Assembly (NCBI GenBank): GCA_947424995.1
Contig: CANDYO010000036.1
Coordinates: forward strand, 1 to 15,354
Direction: 5' to 3'
Length of the DNA stretch: 15,354 nt
Source of the DNA: Rickettsiales bacterium
GTDB lineage: Bacteria; Pseudomonadota; Alphaproteobacteria; Rickettsiales; CANDYO01
The notes beneath the pieces were generated by a model. It saw nothing but the letters and a program-made list of their open reading frames with translations, was not told the origin of the DNA and made no database searches. A program made the translations under genes and the position numbers. Shown here in pieces: positions 1 to 7,856 of this stretch (position 1 is the first letter of the stretch; each line of letters starts with the position of its first letter).

Positions 1-1075
1 TACTGACGTCCGCAATGATGGCGTGGTAATTATCATTTTTACGTTCTTCGCTAATTTGGAATTTAGAGTGAGCTAAAATATTCATTAGCCCGATAGGACC
101 TGCTGGAAAAATATTATTTTGCCAAGCGTCGTTGATTAACTGAGAGTCAATTTCTTGTAGTTGTTCTAAAACAGTTTCGGTTGGTAAAAACATAATGGTT
201 GAAATATGATTTACTCTTTTATTTTGCAAATGGTTTACGATAGCTTGACGATAATCTTTACCTGCCAATGTTTTTAAATGTGTACGCATAGTATTTTTAA
301 GTTTTTGCTTAATCTCATTCTCTTCTAGTGCGCTTTTAGCCTGACCTAATTCAAAGAAAAATTTAGACGCTTTGCTATCAATTACCAAGATATTATCACC
401 TGGTAGAAAAATAACTGCATCTGGCCTAAGGCGGTTATTATCTTGATCGGTTATTGAATATTGCATTTGATAGTCAATATTAGCGATTAAGTTAGAAGCT
501 TTTAAAATATTTTCTAAAGTTATTTCAGCTAAACTACCGGTAGTATTAGGTGCAAGCAAGGCTTTGTAAACCATATCAGTAGTGTTTTGCGAAGTGGTTA
601 CTTGTTCTTTTAGTGATGATACTATTTGAGTCAGACTTGAGAAATCTTTATGTAAATTCTCATTAGTAAGTTTAAATTGCTTTTGCGCTTCTTCTTTCTG
701 TAGATCGCTTTCTCGCTTGTGTTCTGCAATTAATTGATGAGATAGTTTGTTGCCTACGTCAAAAATTGCCGCTTTAGCATTTTCTATTGATTGTTGTTTA
801 TGGATTTCCCAAGCTGCCATTTGCTCGTGTAAAGCTTCGCATTTTTGTAGTGCTAATGCTTCTTTATTTCGGGCTAAAAACTTATCTTCAACTGCCTCTT
901 GGTAAAGTTGCTTAAGTTCGTTATTTTGTTGTAATAATCGATCATATTCGTTATTTAGCAGGTCTAACTGACTGAGTAATCTAAAGTTCTGTGCTTGTAT
1001 CCTGCTGCCATATATTCTAACAATAAGGAAAGTTATCGATACGAAGGATATAGCTAATAATAAATAAACTTGCAT
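1..1075 (-). CDS. rmuC: RmuC-family DNA recombination protein, 3' end beyond the window
   Basis: Reading the minus strand from the ATG at 1075 gives 358 open codons that run off the left edge, so the C-terminus is missing. Seen: an N-terminal hydrophobic anchor (about residues 1-18), then a long Gln/Glu/Lys-rich coiled coil (about 20-150), then the RmuC core. The core has an SLAEITLENIL segment matching the family's WGE-x-LE-x-IL helix, the RPDAVIFLPG strand with Asp219, IDSK with Asp233 and Lys235, and MFLPTE. Asp219, Asp233 and Lys235 fit a PD-(D/E)xK nuclease-type core. In the family, RmuC is a membrane-anchored protein that limits recombination at inverted repeats; that role is known from E. 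coli and inferred here. The gene is divergent from glmU. The usual GxWGE start of the core is degraded to TTGSLAE, which I have seen only in this sequence and cannot compare further. Confidence 0.9.
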   Translation of the reverse strand, partial: MQVYLLLAISFVSITFLIVRIYGSRIQAQNFRLLSQLDLLNNEYDRLLQQNNELKQLYQEAVEDKFLARNKEALALQKCEALHEQMAAWEIHKQQSIENAKAAIFDVGNKLSHQLIAEHKRESDLQKEEAQKQFKLTNENLHKDFSSLTQIVSSLKEQVTTSQNTTDMVYKALLAPNTTGSLAEITLENILKASNLIANIDYQMQYSITDQDNNRLRPDAVIFLPGDNILVIDSKASKFFFELGQAKSALEENEIKQKLKNTMRTHLKTLAGKDYRQAIVNHLQNKRVNHISTIMFLPTETVLEQLQEIDSQLINDAWQNNIFPAGPIGLMNILAHSKFQISEERKNDNYHAIIADVS

Positions 1076-1130
1076 AAATTTAGTTACCGTATAATTTAAT
1101 AAGTGATGACTGAATATTTACAGAGTTAAC

Positions 1131-1242
1131 GCGTCATCCCTGGCAAGCTGCCGAAGGCGGCGCGACCGGGGATATTAGGAGTTTACACTCATGAGATCCC
1201 CGATCTCCAGCGCTTTTCAAGCGCTTCCGTCAGGGATGACGC
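1131..1242 (+). repeat. Palindromic element family A, copy 1 (four-way-junction fold)
   Basis: This 112-base, GC-richer block is bounded by perfect 12-bp inverted ends, 1131-1142 (gcgtcatccctg) and 1231-1242. Inside are three further stems: 1147-1152 with 1156-1161 (one wobble pair, loop gaa), 1167-1173 with 1196-1202 (cggggat/atccccg), and 1209-1215 with 1219-1225 (agcgctt/aagcgct, loop ttc). Together they draw a closed stem with three arms. The copy at 7857-7960 aligns with it in reverse orientation. It lies between the divergent starts of rmuC and glmU. It resembles the palindromic elements of Rickettsiales genomes in style; assignment to a named family is not possible here. Confidence 0.85.
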
Positions 1243-1287
1243 AGAAAACAATATAATATACTAATTATAATATAGTGAAGTGCTGAT

Positions 1288-2619
1288 ATGTCTACAAATA
1301 TTGTGATTCTTGCTGCTGGTCAAAGCACTCGAATGAATTCTTCCATTCCTAAGGTAATGCATAAAATCGCTGAAGTGCCAGCTCTTTTCTATGTACTTAA
1401 AACAGCTAGCCTCGCAAAACCTGATAAGATAATTTTGGTCACCTCGCCAAATATGGACCTAGTGCGAGAATTCGCTGATAGCCAAGCTAAAGGAATAATT
1501 CATGCAATCCAAGTTAAACCACTTGGCACGGGCGATGCAGTAAAAGCAGCTCTACCCTTTCTTGATCAAAATGGAAAAACATTAATTATTTATGGAGACT
1601 CACCTTTTATAACTGTTGAGACTCTCGATAAATTAAAGCAACAGTCAGCTGATATTGCATTAGTTGCTTTTTATAGCAATAATCCAGCGAAATACGGTAG
1701 ATTAATTATTGATAATAACCAGTTACTTAAAATTGTAGAATTTAACGACGCTACAAATGAAGAAAAGCTTATAACTTACTGTAATTCAGGAATTTATTCA
1801 GTAAAAAATACACAGCTCCATCAGTTGCTCAATTTAATTAAAGCTGATAATGCAAAACAAGAATTCTATCTGACTGATATAATTAAGTTGGCCGTGGAGC
1901 GCAAAATAACTTGCCAAGCCATAGAAGCTGATGAAAATGAAGTAATCGCTTTTAATACCCGTGAAGAATTAGCAGTCGCTCAAGAAATTATGCAAAAGCG
2001 GATTAAAAGCAAATTAATGAATCAAGGCGTTACTATTATTAGTCCTAAAACTTCATATATAGCTTATGATTTTAAAGCCGGACAAGATGTTACGATTTAT
2101 CCCAATGTATTTATAGGTAGTGAAGTTAGCTTAGGTAATGAAGTGAAAATCTGCTCGTTTAGCCATTTAGAAGGGGTTGAGGTTGCTGATCAAGTTATAA
2201 TAGGTCCATTTGCCCGTATTAGGCCGCATAGTAAAATTGCTAAAAAAGCTAAAATAGGCAATTTTGTTGAGATAAAAAATAGTCACATTGACCATGGCGC
2301 AAAAATCAATCATTTAAGTTATATTGGTGATTCAGATATAGGATATAATACTAATATAGGTGCTGGAGCAATCACTTGTAATTTTGATGGAATCAGTACT
2401 AAATCAAAAACGAAGATTGGCAATGAAGTCTCTATTGGTTCTAATAGCTGTTTAATCGCTCCTATCAACATTGCTGATCGAGCTTTTATTGCTGCAGGAA
2501 GTGTTATCACTCACGATGTAGCTGAAGATGATTTAGCCTTTGGACGAGCTAAGCAAGTAAATTTAAGTCAACAAGCAAAAACCCTAAGAAATAGAAGTGC
2601 TAATAACAATGAACAATAA
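1288..2619 (+). CDS. glmU: Bifunctional GlmU: UDP-GlcNAc pyrophosphorylase / glucosamine-1-phosphate acetyltransferase
   Basis: GlmU acetylates glucosamine-1-phosphate and then couples it to UTP, giving UDP-GlcNAc for peptidoglycan and lipid A in the cytoplasm. The 443-residue product is close to the usual 450-460. The N-terminal Rossmann-like half shows LAAGQSTRM (8-16) with Lys22, PLGTGDA, YGDSPF and the late VEFNDAT and EFYLTDII motifs. The C-terminal left-handed beta-helix half shows GPFARIRP, NFVEIKNS, a HLSYIGD segment whose His342 aligns with the catalytic histidine of E. coli GlmU, and NIGAGAITCNFDG. Both activities therefore look intact. A gaag at 1277-1280 is a weak ribosome site 7 bases before the ATG, and TATAAT boxes lie at 1252-1257 and 1266-1271 without clear -35 partners. 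The end overlaps rimM, which suggests one transcript. Confidence 0.97.
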   Translation: MSTNIVILAAGQSTRMNSSIPKVMHKIAEVPALFYVLKTASLAKPDKIILVTSPNMDLVREFADSQAKGIIHAIQVKPLGTGDAVKAALPFLDQNGKTLIIYGDSPFITVETLDKLKQQSADIALVAFYSNNPAKYGRLIIDNNQLLKIVEFNDATNEEKLITYCNSGIYSVKNTQLHQLLNLIKADNAKQEFYLTDIIKLAVERKITCQAIEADENEVIAFNTREELAVAQEIMQKRIKSKLMNQGVTIISPKTSYIAYDFKAGQDVTIYPNVFIGSEVSLGNEVKICSFSHLEGVEVADQVIIGPFARIRPHSKIAKKAKIGNFVEIKNSHIDHGAKINHLSYIGDSDIGYNTNIGAGAITCNFDGISTKSKTKIGNEVSIGSNSCLIAPINIADRAFIAAGSVITHDVAEDDLAFGRAKQVNLSQQAKTLRNRSANNNEQ

Positions 2620-3112
2620 TTTGATCTGTATTGCTAAAATTACCAAACCGCATGGAATTAGAGGGCAAGCAAAGCTTATCTCTTATGCTGAGCAGCCTGA
2701 AAACATCTTTAATTATCCTTGTCTTTACGATGAAAATTTGAATGAATATAAACTTAAAATAAACGCTCAAACTAATAACATGTTTATTGTCACTTTTAAT
2801 AAAAATACCTCACGCAATTTAGTTGAGCAAATAGCTGGAACTAAATTATATATTACTCGAGAGATGTTGCCGGTTACAGAAGAAAATGAGTATTATAATA
2901 GTGATCTAGAAGGTATGGAAATTTTTGATAATGATAAAAAGCTTCACGGTCATATTCTTGAGGTAACTAATTTTGGTGCCGGAGATGTGATAGAAATGAA
3001 GTTACTCGATAAGAAAGAAACTATCTTCTTACCATTCGAGCGAGAGTTTATTAGCGAAATTAATCTAGACAAAAAATATATGGTGTTTGATTTTGTTGCT
3101 GCCGGGGTTTAA
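2609..3112 (+). CDS. rimM: Ribosome maturation factor RimM
   Basis: RimM helps assemble the head of the 30S subunit, binding ribosomal protein S19. The 167-residue product has the N-terminal barrel motif ITKPHGIRG, then the PRC-barrel start EYYNSDLEGM, NFGAGDVIEM and IFLPFEREFI, all in the family order and at normal length. I chose the ATG at 2609, which starts MNNNLICIAK; an in-frame GTG at 2597 would add only MLIT and is not needed by the family alignment. The start lies 11 bases inside the end of glmU, so translational coupling is likely. In many proteobacteria rimM sits with rpsP and trmD; here it is paired with glmU and followed by a gene on the other strand, so that cluster is broken up. 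Confidence 0.95.
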   Translation: MNNNLICIAKITKPHGIRGQAKLISYAEQPENIFNYPCLYDENLNEYKLKINAQTNNMFIVTFNKNTSRNLVEQIAGTKLYITREMLPVTEENEYYNSDLEGMEIFDNDKKLHGHILEVTNFGAGDVIEMKLLDKKETIFLPFEREFISEINLDKKYMVFDFVAAGV

Positions 3113-3129
3113 TAAAACCAATTTAGACC

Positions 3130-3432
3130 TTAAAAGTTATCTAAGCTATAAACCGCAATAATTGATTCAATAGCATTATTAAGAGCTAGAGAATTAAACT
3201 TTATCTCAGCACCACTTAGCTTTAATATAAAATCTTCAAATACTGAATGTCCAGCATTATTCATCTTTATGATTTCCATATCAATCATTACAAGCTGGGC
3301 TATTGCAGGTATTATTTGTAAATCCTGAGCTGAGCCAAATATTAGCGTTTCATCTCCCGGTGAAATAGGAGCCGCATTAAAAATAATATCGCTACCATCT
3401 ACCTGAATATCAAATTGTTTATAATGAGGCAT
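3130..3432 (-). CDS. Unknown small protein (100 residues)
   Basis: I do not recognise this protein. It is a 100-residue, mildly acidic product with no signal peptide, membrane segment or cysteines. Hydrophobic and charged residues alternate in a way that suggests a compact alpha/beta domain. It is supported as a real gene by a strong Shine-Dalgarno sequence (aaggag read on the minus strand, plus-strand positions 3439-3444) six bases before the ATG at 3432, and by a TATAAT box on the minus strand at 3473-3478. It converges on rimM with a 17-base gap between stop codons and diverges from the large gene that follows, so it is probably transcribed alone. No function can be assigned. Confidence 0.7.
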   Translation of the reverse strand: MPHYKQFDIQVDGSDIIFNAAPISPGDETLIFGSAQDLQIIPAIAQLVMIDMEIIKMNNAGHSVFEDFILKLSGAEIKFNSLALNNAIESIIAVYSLDNF

Positions 3433-3525
3433 AATAAACTCCTTACATTTTTAATTTTAATAGATAAAATAGATTATAGCTAAATACTTTATAATTGATT
3501 AATTATCCTAGTTTTTAAATATTAA

Positions 3526-3554
3526 TTGAAAGAATCAGCTTATTACCATAAAAT
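3526..3554 (+). promoter_or_regulatory. Sigma70-type promoter for the IQ-motif gene
   Basis: TTGAAA (3526-3531) and TAAAAT (3549-3554) are separated by 17 bases; each differs from the sigma70 consensus at one position. Transcription would start near 3561, almost on the first in-frame ATG at 3563 and about 32 bases before the GTG at 3593. Confidence 0.55.
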
Positions 3555-3582
3555 TAACTCTAATGCATAAAAAATGCATCAT

Positions 3583-3586
3583 GGAG
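3583..3586 (+). promoter_or_regulatory. Shine-Dalgarno site that favours the GTG start at 3593
   Basis: The GGAG at 3583-3586 is six bases before GTG 3593. The in-frame ATGs at 3563 and 3581 have no purine-rich site at a usable distance. With the promoter just upstream, this points to GTG 3593 as the main start. A nearly leaderless start at 3563 is the alternative. Confidence 0.55.
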
Positions 3587-3592
3587 CATATT

Positions 3593-6274
3593 GTGTCTAA
3601 AACTAAGTATAACACTAACAAATCAGACGAAGAAAATATCAAAGTTTTAAAATTGGCTGCTGAGCAAACTAGTATACTTCTTAAAGACATTGAAAAAGTT
3701 ACTTTCTCAAAAGTTGTATTAATTGATCAAGGACAGAATTTTGATAAATTAAAAATTTTAGCAGAGATGTATAATAATCTAGACATGAGCTTTAATAAAA
3801 GCTTAAGTATGTGCCAGTCATTAAGTAATGATTTACTTGGGGCCTATAAAAAAATAGAAGATGACTTTCTTTTATCTGCTAATGATCCAAAAAAGCTTAC
3901 TTCTATTCAACTAAGTGAAGCTATGCTAGCTATAAGTAGTAAGCAAAAAATTCTTAGAATTAGATTTATTAAACATCTTGAACATAAAGAACAATTAAAT
4001 ATAACTAAAGATTTTTTTGAAGACTTAACTAGACTTCCTGGAAATATAGATTATGGTTACAAAGAATTTCAGAAAATTATCAAACAAATCCAGACTAATT
4101 ATGAATTTAAAGCATACGAAGAGCTAAAACATAAGAAATTTTCAGAAGATGTCCTTAAGAGCAGGAAAGATAATGCTAACACTTATTTAGCTCGACCTGA
4201 GCATCAGTTAGGCTTTCTTGAAAAACTAAAAAGATGGCTTGGTTTTGCTAAGTCTAAGCGAGCTATAGCTAGAAAAACTTTAAAAGTAGTTCGAGATAAA
4301 GAATATATATCCCCTCCGCTACCAGAAACAGTTGTTGATAAGAGTTTATCTGCATTCACTAAGCTTCAAACAAGTTTAGAAACATTTTCTTCAAAAGTAA
4401 AAGTTGCGATGACGATTCAGTCAGCTTTTCGTGAAAGACTAGCCAAGAAAAAATTAGACCATATCCGAGCTGATTTCGATGAAACTGATGGTAAAGCAAA
4501 AAAAGCTAAAGAAGCTCAAGTGATTAAACTAAAAAGACTTATCTACGAAGAATATATGACTAGATATTTCGTTGGTATGGTTCTTACTCATTCAGATAAA
4601 ATAACTTTGCAACAAAATAAAATGGCTACCCTACTGGGTTTAATCGGCAGTGCCGCTGATAACGCTGGAGCAATGGGCGCTGGTAGTATGTTAACCAGTG
4701 TGGTTGCTGATATCATCCAAAATAATAGACAGCAACAAGCCAAAGATTTTGCCGCTTTTATTGAAAATAATCGTAGGTCTTCAACTGTGGAAGAGATGGC
4801 TAAGGAGGTTGCAAATGTTGCTGCTTACCATCTACAAAATAGTCTAACTGATGTTAATATAGCTGAGCTAGCTAAAGAATTTTCACATCGAGCATCAAAT
4901 AACCTCAATGAAATTAAGAAAGCGTGTAAAGATTTATCAAGTTCGACGCCTAAAAACTTTCTTAAAGGATATGCTGGAATCGTTTTTAATTTATCGTCTA
5001 GTTCTGGAGATCAAAATATAGAACATGCTCGTAATATTCAAAGGCTAAGTGAATATAGAACTCTTAAAGAGCCAAGGCCTTTAAGTAATAACTATAAAAC
5101 ACAAATTGATCTTACTGAGATAAAAAAAATTTCGATGACTCCAGACAAGCATGATCTTAATGTAAATGCTATATTATTTGAAATTTATAAACAATCTGCT
5201 GGACAGTTAGCACTAGATGTTAATTTTGTTATGCAAGGAGCTCAAGCAATTGCTACTACTGCAACTCAAACCCTGGGGATAGGAGATAAAAATCTCTCTA
5301 AAACCATGAAACCTCTCTTAAATGAAATTCTGGTTAAGCGCCTTGAAAGAGAAGGTTTTGTAGCTGAAATATATAATAGTGACCAGCTAAAAACTTTTAT
5401 CTCTAAGCAAGATATAGAACTAATGTTATCTGAATTAGCTAGTGAAAGAAAATCTTCAACTATATCGTTGGATCAGGCCATGGCTAAAGCAAAGCAACCA
5501 TTAACTGAAGGAGATATTAATGTTATCTCTGTATTAAATAATATTGAAGAGCAATCTAAGAGTGCCCTAACATTTTCAGCAATGCATAGCGCATTAGAAA
5601 AATTAGTCAAAAAGAAATTGGAAGAATATGAATATTCATTAGATTCCTCTAATCCAAATGAATGGAAAAATTTTGCTACTAAAGATGATATAGCTACTAT
5701 TGTATCAATGCAAAAAAATGCTACTAAATATAAAGGTAACCTTTCGGTTGATGAAGCTATTGCCATGAGTAAACAGCAAATAGTTGAAAGTGATCTTGAT
5801 GTTGAAGGAATATTGGATGCATTGAAAGAGCAATCTAGTCAAGCTTTAAAACGTAAACCAATGCGAAAAGCATTAGAAGATTTAGTTATAAAAAAATTAA
5901 AAAAAGCCGGGGTTACTTTGGATAGATCAACCCCAGAAGAATGGAAAAAATTTGCTGCTAAGGAAGATATAGAACAGATGCTATCTGGCCTTAAAAAAGC
6001 CCAGAAGTTTAATGCAGTAATATCGTTAGATAATGCTATTGAATCAAGTAACCACCCTTCTGAAGCGAGTCAAATGCATCCAAATAAAAAGGGAATAAAA
6101 TCTGAAGTCCGACAATTTTTTTCATCATTTAGTTCTACTAGATCAGAACTTAGCGATTCATCCTCTGTTTCTTCTGATGGACATACTGACTCTTCCGGTT
6201 ATTCCTCAGATGAGTCAATAGTAGAAAAAATCACTCGAAGAAAAGTTACCGCGGTAGGAAAGATAGTGAAATAG
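3593..6274 (+). CDS. Large helical protein with IQ-like motif and tandem repeats, candidate secreted effector
   Basis: No family is recognised for the whole protein. From the GTG at 3593 it has 893 residues; starting at ATG 3563 would add ten. It is mostly helical and Lys/Glu-rich, with no signal peptide. Residues 275-288 read IQSAFRERLAKKKL, matching the calmodulin-binding IQ consensus except that Glu replaces the glycine. Residues 344-376 form a Gly/Ala-rich apolar segment (LLGLIGSAADNAGAMGAGSM) that might insert into a membrane. About three repeats start at residues 572, 664 and 757. The tail is serine-rich with acidic residues and ends in a basic stretch (ITRRKVTAVGKIVK). Its own promoter and the ankyrin gene downstream suggest a small effector block between housekeeping genes. 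The effector role is inference from eukaryote-like motifs; a structural or cell-division role cannot be excluded. Confidence 0.8.
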   Translation: MSKTKYNTNKSDEENIKVLKLAAEQTSILLKDIEKVTFSKVVLIDQGQNFDKLKILAEMYNNLDMSFNKSLSMCQSLSNDLLGAYKKIEDDFLLSANDPKKLTSIQLSEAMLAISSKQKILRIRFIKHLEHKEQLNITKDFFEDLTRLPGNIDYGYKEFQKIIKQIQTNYEFKAYEELKHKKFSEDVLKSRKDNANTYLARPEHQLGFLEKLKRWLGFAKSKRAIARKTLKVVRDKEYISPPLPETVVDKSLSAFTKLQTSLETFSSKVKVAMTIQSAFRERLAKKKLDHIRADFDETDGKAKKAKEAQVIKLKRLIYEEYMTRYFVGMVLTHSDKITLQQNKMATLLGLIGSAADNAGAMGAGSMLTSVVADIIQNNRQQQAKDFAAFIENNRRSSTVEEMAKEVANVAAYHLQNSLTDVNIAELAKEFSHRASNNLNEIKKACKDLSSSTPKNFLKGYAGIVFNLSSSSGDQNIEHARNIQRLSEYRTLKEPRPLSNNYKTQIDLTEIKKISMTPDKHDLNVNAILFEIYKQSAGQLALDVNFVMQGAQAIATTATQTLGIGDKNLSKTMKPLLNEILVKRLEREGFVAEIYNSDQLKTFISKQDIELMLSELASERKSSTISLDQAMAKAKQPLTEGDINVISVLNNIEEQSKSALTFSAMHSALEKLVKKKLEEYEYSLDSSNPNEWKNFATKDDIATIVSMQKNATKYKGNLSVDEAIAMSKQQIVESDLDVEGILDALKEQSSQALKRKPMRKALEDLVIKKLKKAGVTLDRSTPEEWKKFAAKEDIEQMLSGLKKAQKFNAVISLDNAIESSNHPSEASQMHPNKKGIKSEVRQFFSSFSSTRSELSDSSSVSSDGHTDSSGYSSDESIVEKITRRKVTAVGKIVK
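5306..6052 (+). repeat. Tandem protein repeats of 92-93 residues inside the IQ-motif gene
   Basis: Units start at 5306, 5582 and 5861. Shared landmarks, in order, are M-x3-(L)xx-L-V-x-K-x-L near the start, W/L-K-x-F-x-(A/S)-K-x-D-I about 30 residues in, I/L-S-(L/V)-D-x-A-(I/M) near 60, and D-(I/L)-(D/N)-V-x2-(I/V)-L-x5-E-Q-S-x2-AL at the end. The third unit stops after the third landmark. A lone copy of the last landmark (HDLNVNAILFEIYKQS) precedes the first unit near 5149, so the array may once have been longer. The DNA itself has diverged, so the duplication is old. Confidence 0.75.
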
Positions 6275-6314
6275 CTTTTCAAGCATTACGTAAGCTTAGG
6301 TTTTACTAAAATTA

Positions 6315-6343
6315 TTACCAGTTGTTTCATATTAAAATATAAT
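6315..6343 (+). promoter_or_regulatory. Possible promoter of the ankyrin gene
   Basis: A perfect TATAAT (6338-6343) lies 17 bases after TTACCA (6315-6320), a weak -35 with four of six consensus bases. It is followed by an AT-only stretch of repeated aatatt units and then the strong ribosome site aaggag at 6371-6376. Confidence 0.4.
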
Positions 6344-6384
6344 ATTAATATTAATATTAGCAGCAACAAAAAGGAGTAACATCA

Positions 6385-7776
6385 ATGAAAGAAAACATAA
6401 CAGCAAAACAAGTCAAATCTGATATTAATCCTTTAAATGCTTTAGATCGAGATGGTAACGCTCCACTGCATCGTGCCGCAAGAGATAATGACGTTGATAC
6501 TTTATTAAAATTAATCGCTGAAGGAGCGGATATTGAAGTTAAAACCGAAACTGCGGAGAGACATAAGTGGCCCGGTATGACTCCATTAATTATGGCTGCA
6601 TACTATGGGCATTCTGAGGCTGTTGTAAGTGCGCTAATTGCTGCTGGAGCAGATATGGAAGCCACCGTGATGGGCTGGAATGCATTACAGATGACTGGCT
6701 TAAATGAAAACGGCTATACCGAGGAAGATGGTAAATGGAAAGTTGCAAAGATATTAATTGCTGCAGGAGCAGATATTAATGCTGTAAATGATCAGGGCAA
6801 TTCTATGCTGTCAAATCTTACTCGTGCTAATAAGACAGATTTTATGAAAATAATAATTAAAGCTGGACAGGATCGCAATTCTTCTGAAAACCGAGTAGAT
6901 AGATGCATAGAAATTATTAAAATTCTGCAATCAAATCCTCAATATCAACCAATATTATCGAGTCTTATAAAGGATGATTTTGATAAAGATATTAATAACG
7001 AAGAAGAGCTAAGAGATATTATCAATAACATAGAGCCATTAAATGGCGATAGAGTAGAGGGATTTTTAACCTATATAACAGAAGGGTTAGAGAAAAGCAT
7101 AGAAGATGAAATAGAAGATGAATTAGCGTATAACCCTCTTGATGCTTATCACAATTATGAAAATATTGATCTAGAGCTCACAAATAATCTTGGACAGACC
7201 GCATTAGCAATATCATTGAAAGCCAGAGAAACCTCCGTTGATGAGGGAATGATTGGGGAGTGTGATGGAGGAATATGCGAAGATGCAGAGATATTGATTA
7301 AAGCTGGCGCTGATCCATTCTTATTAGAAAGAGAAGAATTTTTTAAGGCAGATATTGTAGAGAATATGTTTAAAGAAGCTATAGAATCAAATGACTATAA
7401 AACTTTATCCAGCTTGCTTAAATATAATCTTTATAAAGAGTTATTATCTAATTCTCCAGAATTCAAAGATTTTGAGGCTTTATATGAAAATAAGCTTAGG
7501 CTCTCTACAACCGAGGAGATTATTCTCCCTGAAATTTGTGAAACATATAAAAAATCAAAGGCCAACTCTACTGATTTTGATAGATCAGCAGATGAAGGAG
7601 CGGAAATTACAGCCTCTTCTGGACAGCTAAAAAGAAAAAATAGTGAAGAGAAAGAAGATTCCTCCCCTAACGCTAAAAGGCATGCAGGAAATTTAAAACG
7701 TTCCTCTTCAACGGATTCTTGGGGAGAAAGGGTTCGCACTCCATCGCCTCCGGCCGATCATGATAGGGGTAAATAG
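6385..7776 (+). CDS. Ankyrin-repeat protein with basic Ser/Pro-rich tail, candidate effector
   Basis: Ankyrin repeats bind proteins, and ankyrin proteins of intracellular alphaproteobacteria are often secreted into the host. Of the 463 residues, 24-53, 64-94 and 97-134 are clear repeats (TPLIMAAYYGHSEAVVSALIA-type, ending AAGAD). The third carries a short insertion, and 138-170 is a degenerate fourth. A separate repeat around 270-315 (GQTALAISLKA ... ILIKAGADP) has an insertion with two cysteines. The middle is acidic and helical. The tail (413-463) has KRK at 416-418 and KRH at 431-433, spaced like a bipartite nuclear localisation signal, then KRSSST and RVRTPSPP. There is no signal peptide. 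The start is secure: aaggag lies eight bases before the ATG. Secretion and nuclear entry are inference; the ankyrin fold is clear from the sequence. Confidence 0.9.
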   Translation: MKENITAKQVKSDINPLNALDRDGNAPLHRAARDNDVDTLLKLIAEGADIEVKTETAERHKWPGMTPLIMAAYYGHSEAVVSALIAAGADMEATVMGWNALQMTGLNENGYTEEDGKWKVAKILIAAGADINAVNDQGNSMLSNLTRANKTDFMKIIIKAGQDRNSSENRVDRCIEIIKILQSNPQYQPILSSLIKDDFDKDINNEEELRDIINNIEPLNGDRVEGFLTYITEGLEKSIEDEIEDELAYNPLDAYHNYENIDLELTNNLGQTALAISLKARETSVDEGMIGECDGGICEDAEILIKAGADPFLLEREEFFKADIVENMFKEAIESNDYKTLSSLLKYNLYKELLSNSPEFKDFEALYENKLRLSTTEEIILPEICETYKKSKANSTDFDRSADEGAEITASSGQLKRKNSEEKEDSSPNAKRHAGNLKRSSSTDSWGERVRTPSPPADHDRGK

Positions 7777-7856
7777 CCCTTACTTCGTGTTTACCCACAA
7801 CGTTATCCTATTAAGCCAAGCAAAGCTTGGTTACTGGGGATCTCATACCATTTTCC

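Noticed and set aside
2597..2611. Upstream GTG start for rimM
   Set aside because: It adds four residues not needed by the family alignment, and the ATG at 2609 gives a normal RimM N-terminus.
7431..7739. Minus-strand open frame of 102 residues antisense to the ankyrin gene
   Set aside because: Its Ser/Leu-rich product is the reverse reading of the Lys/Glu-rich tail of the ankyrin protein.
7816..7830. ccaagc/gcttgg hairpin after the ankyrin gene as a terminator
   Set aside because: The loop is three bases and the stem six, but no T-run follows on either strand, so it does not meet the usual form of an intrinsic terminator.
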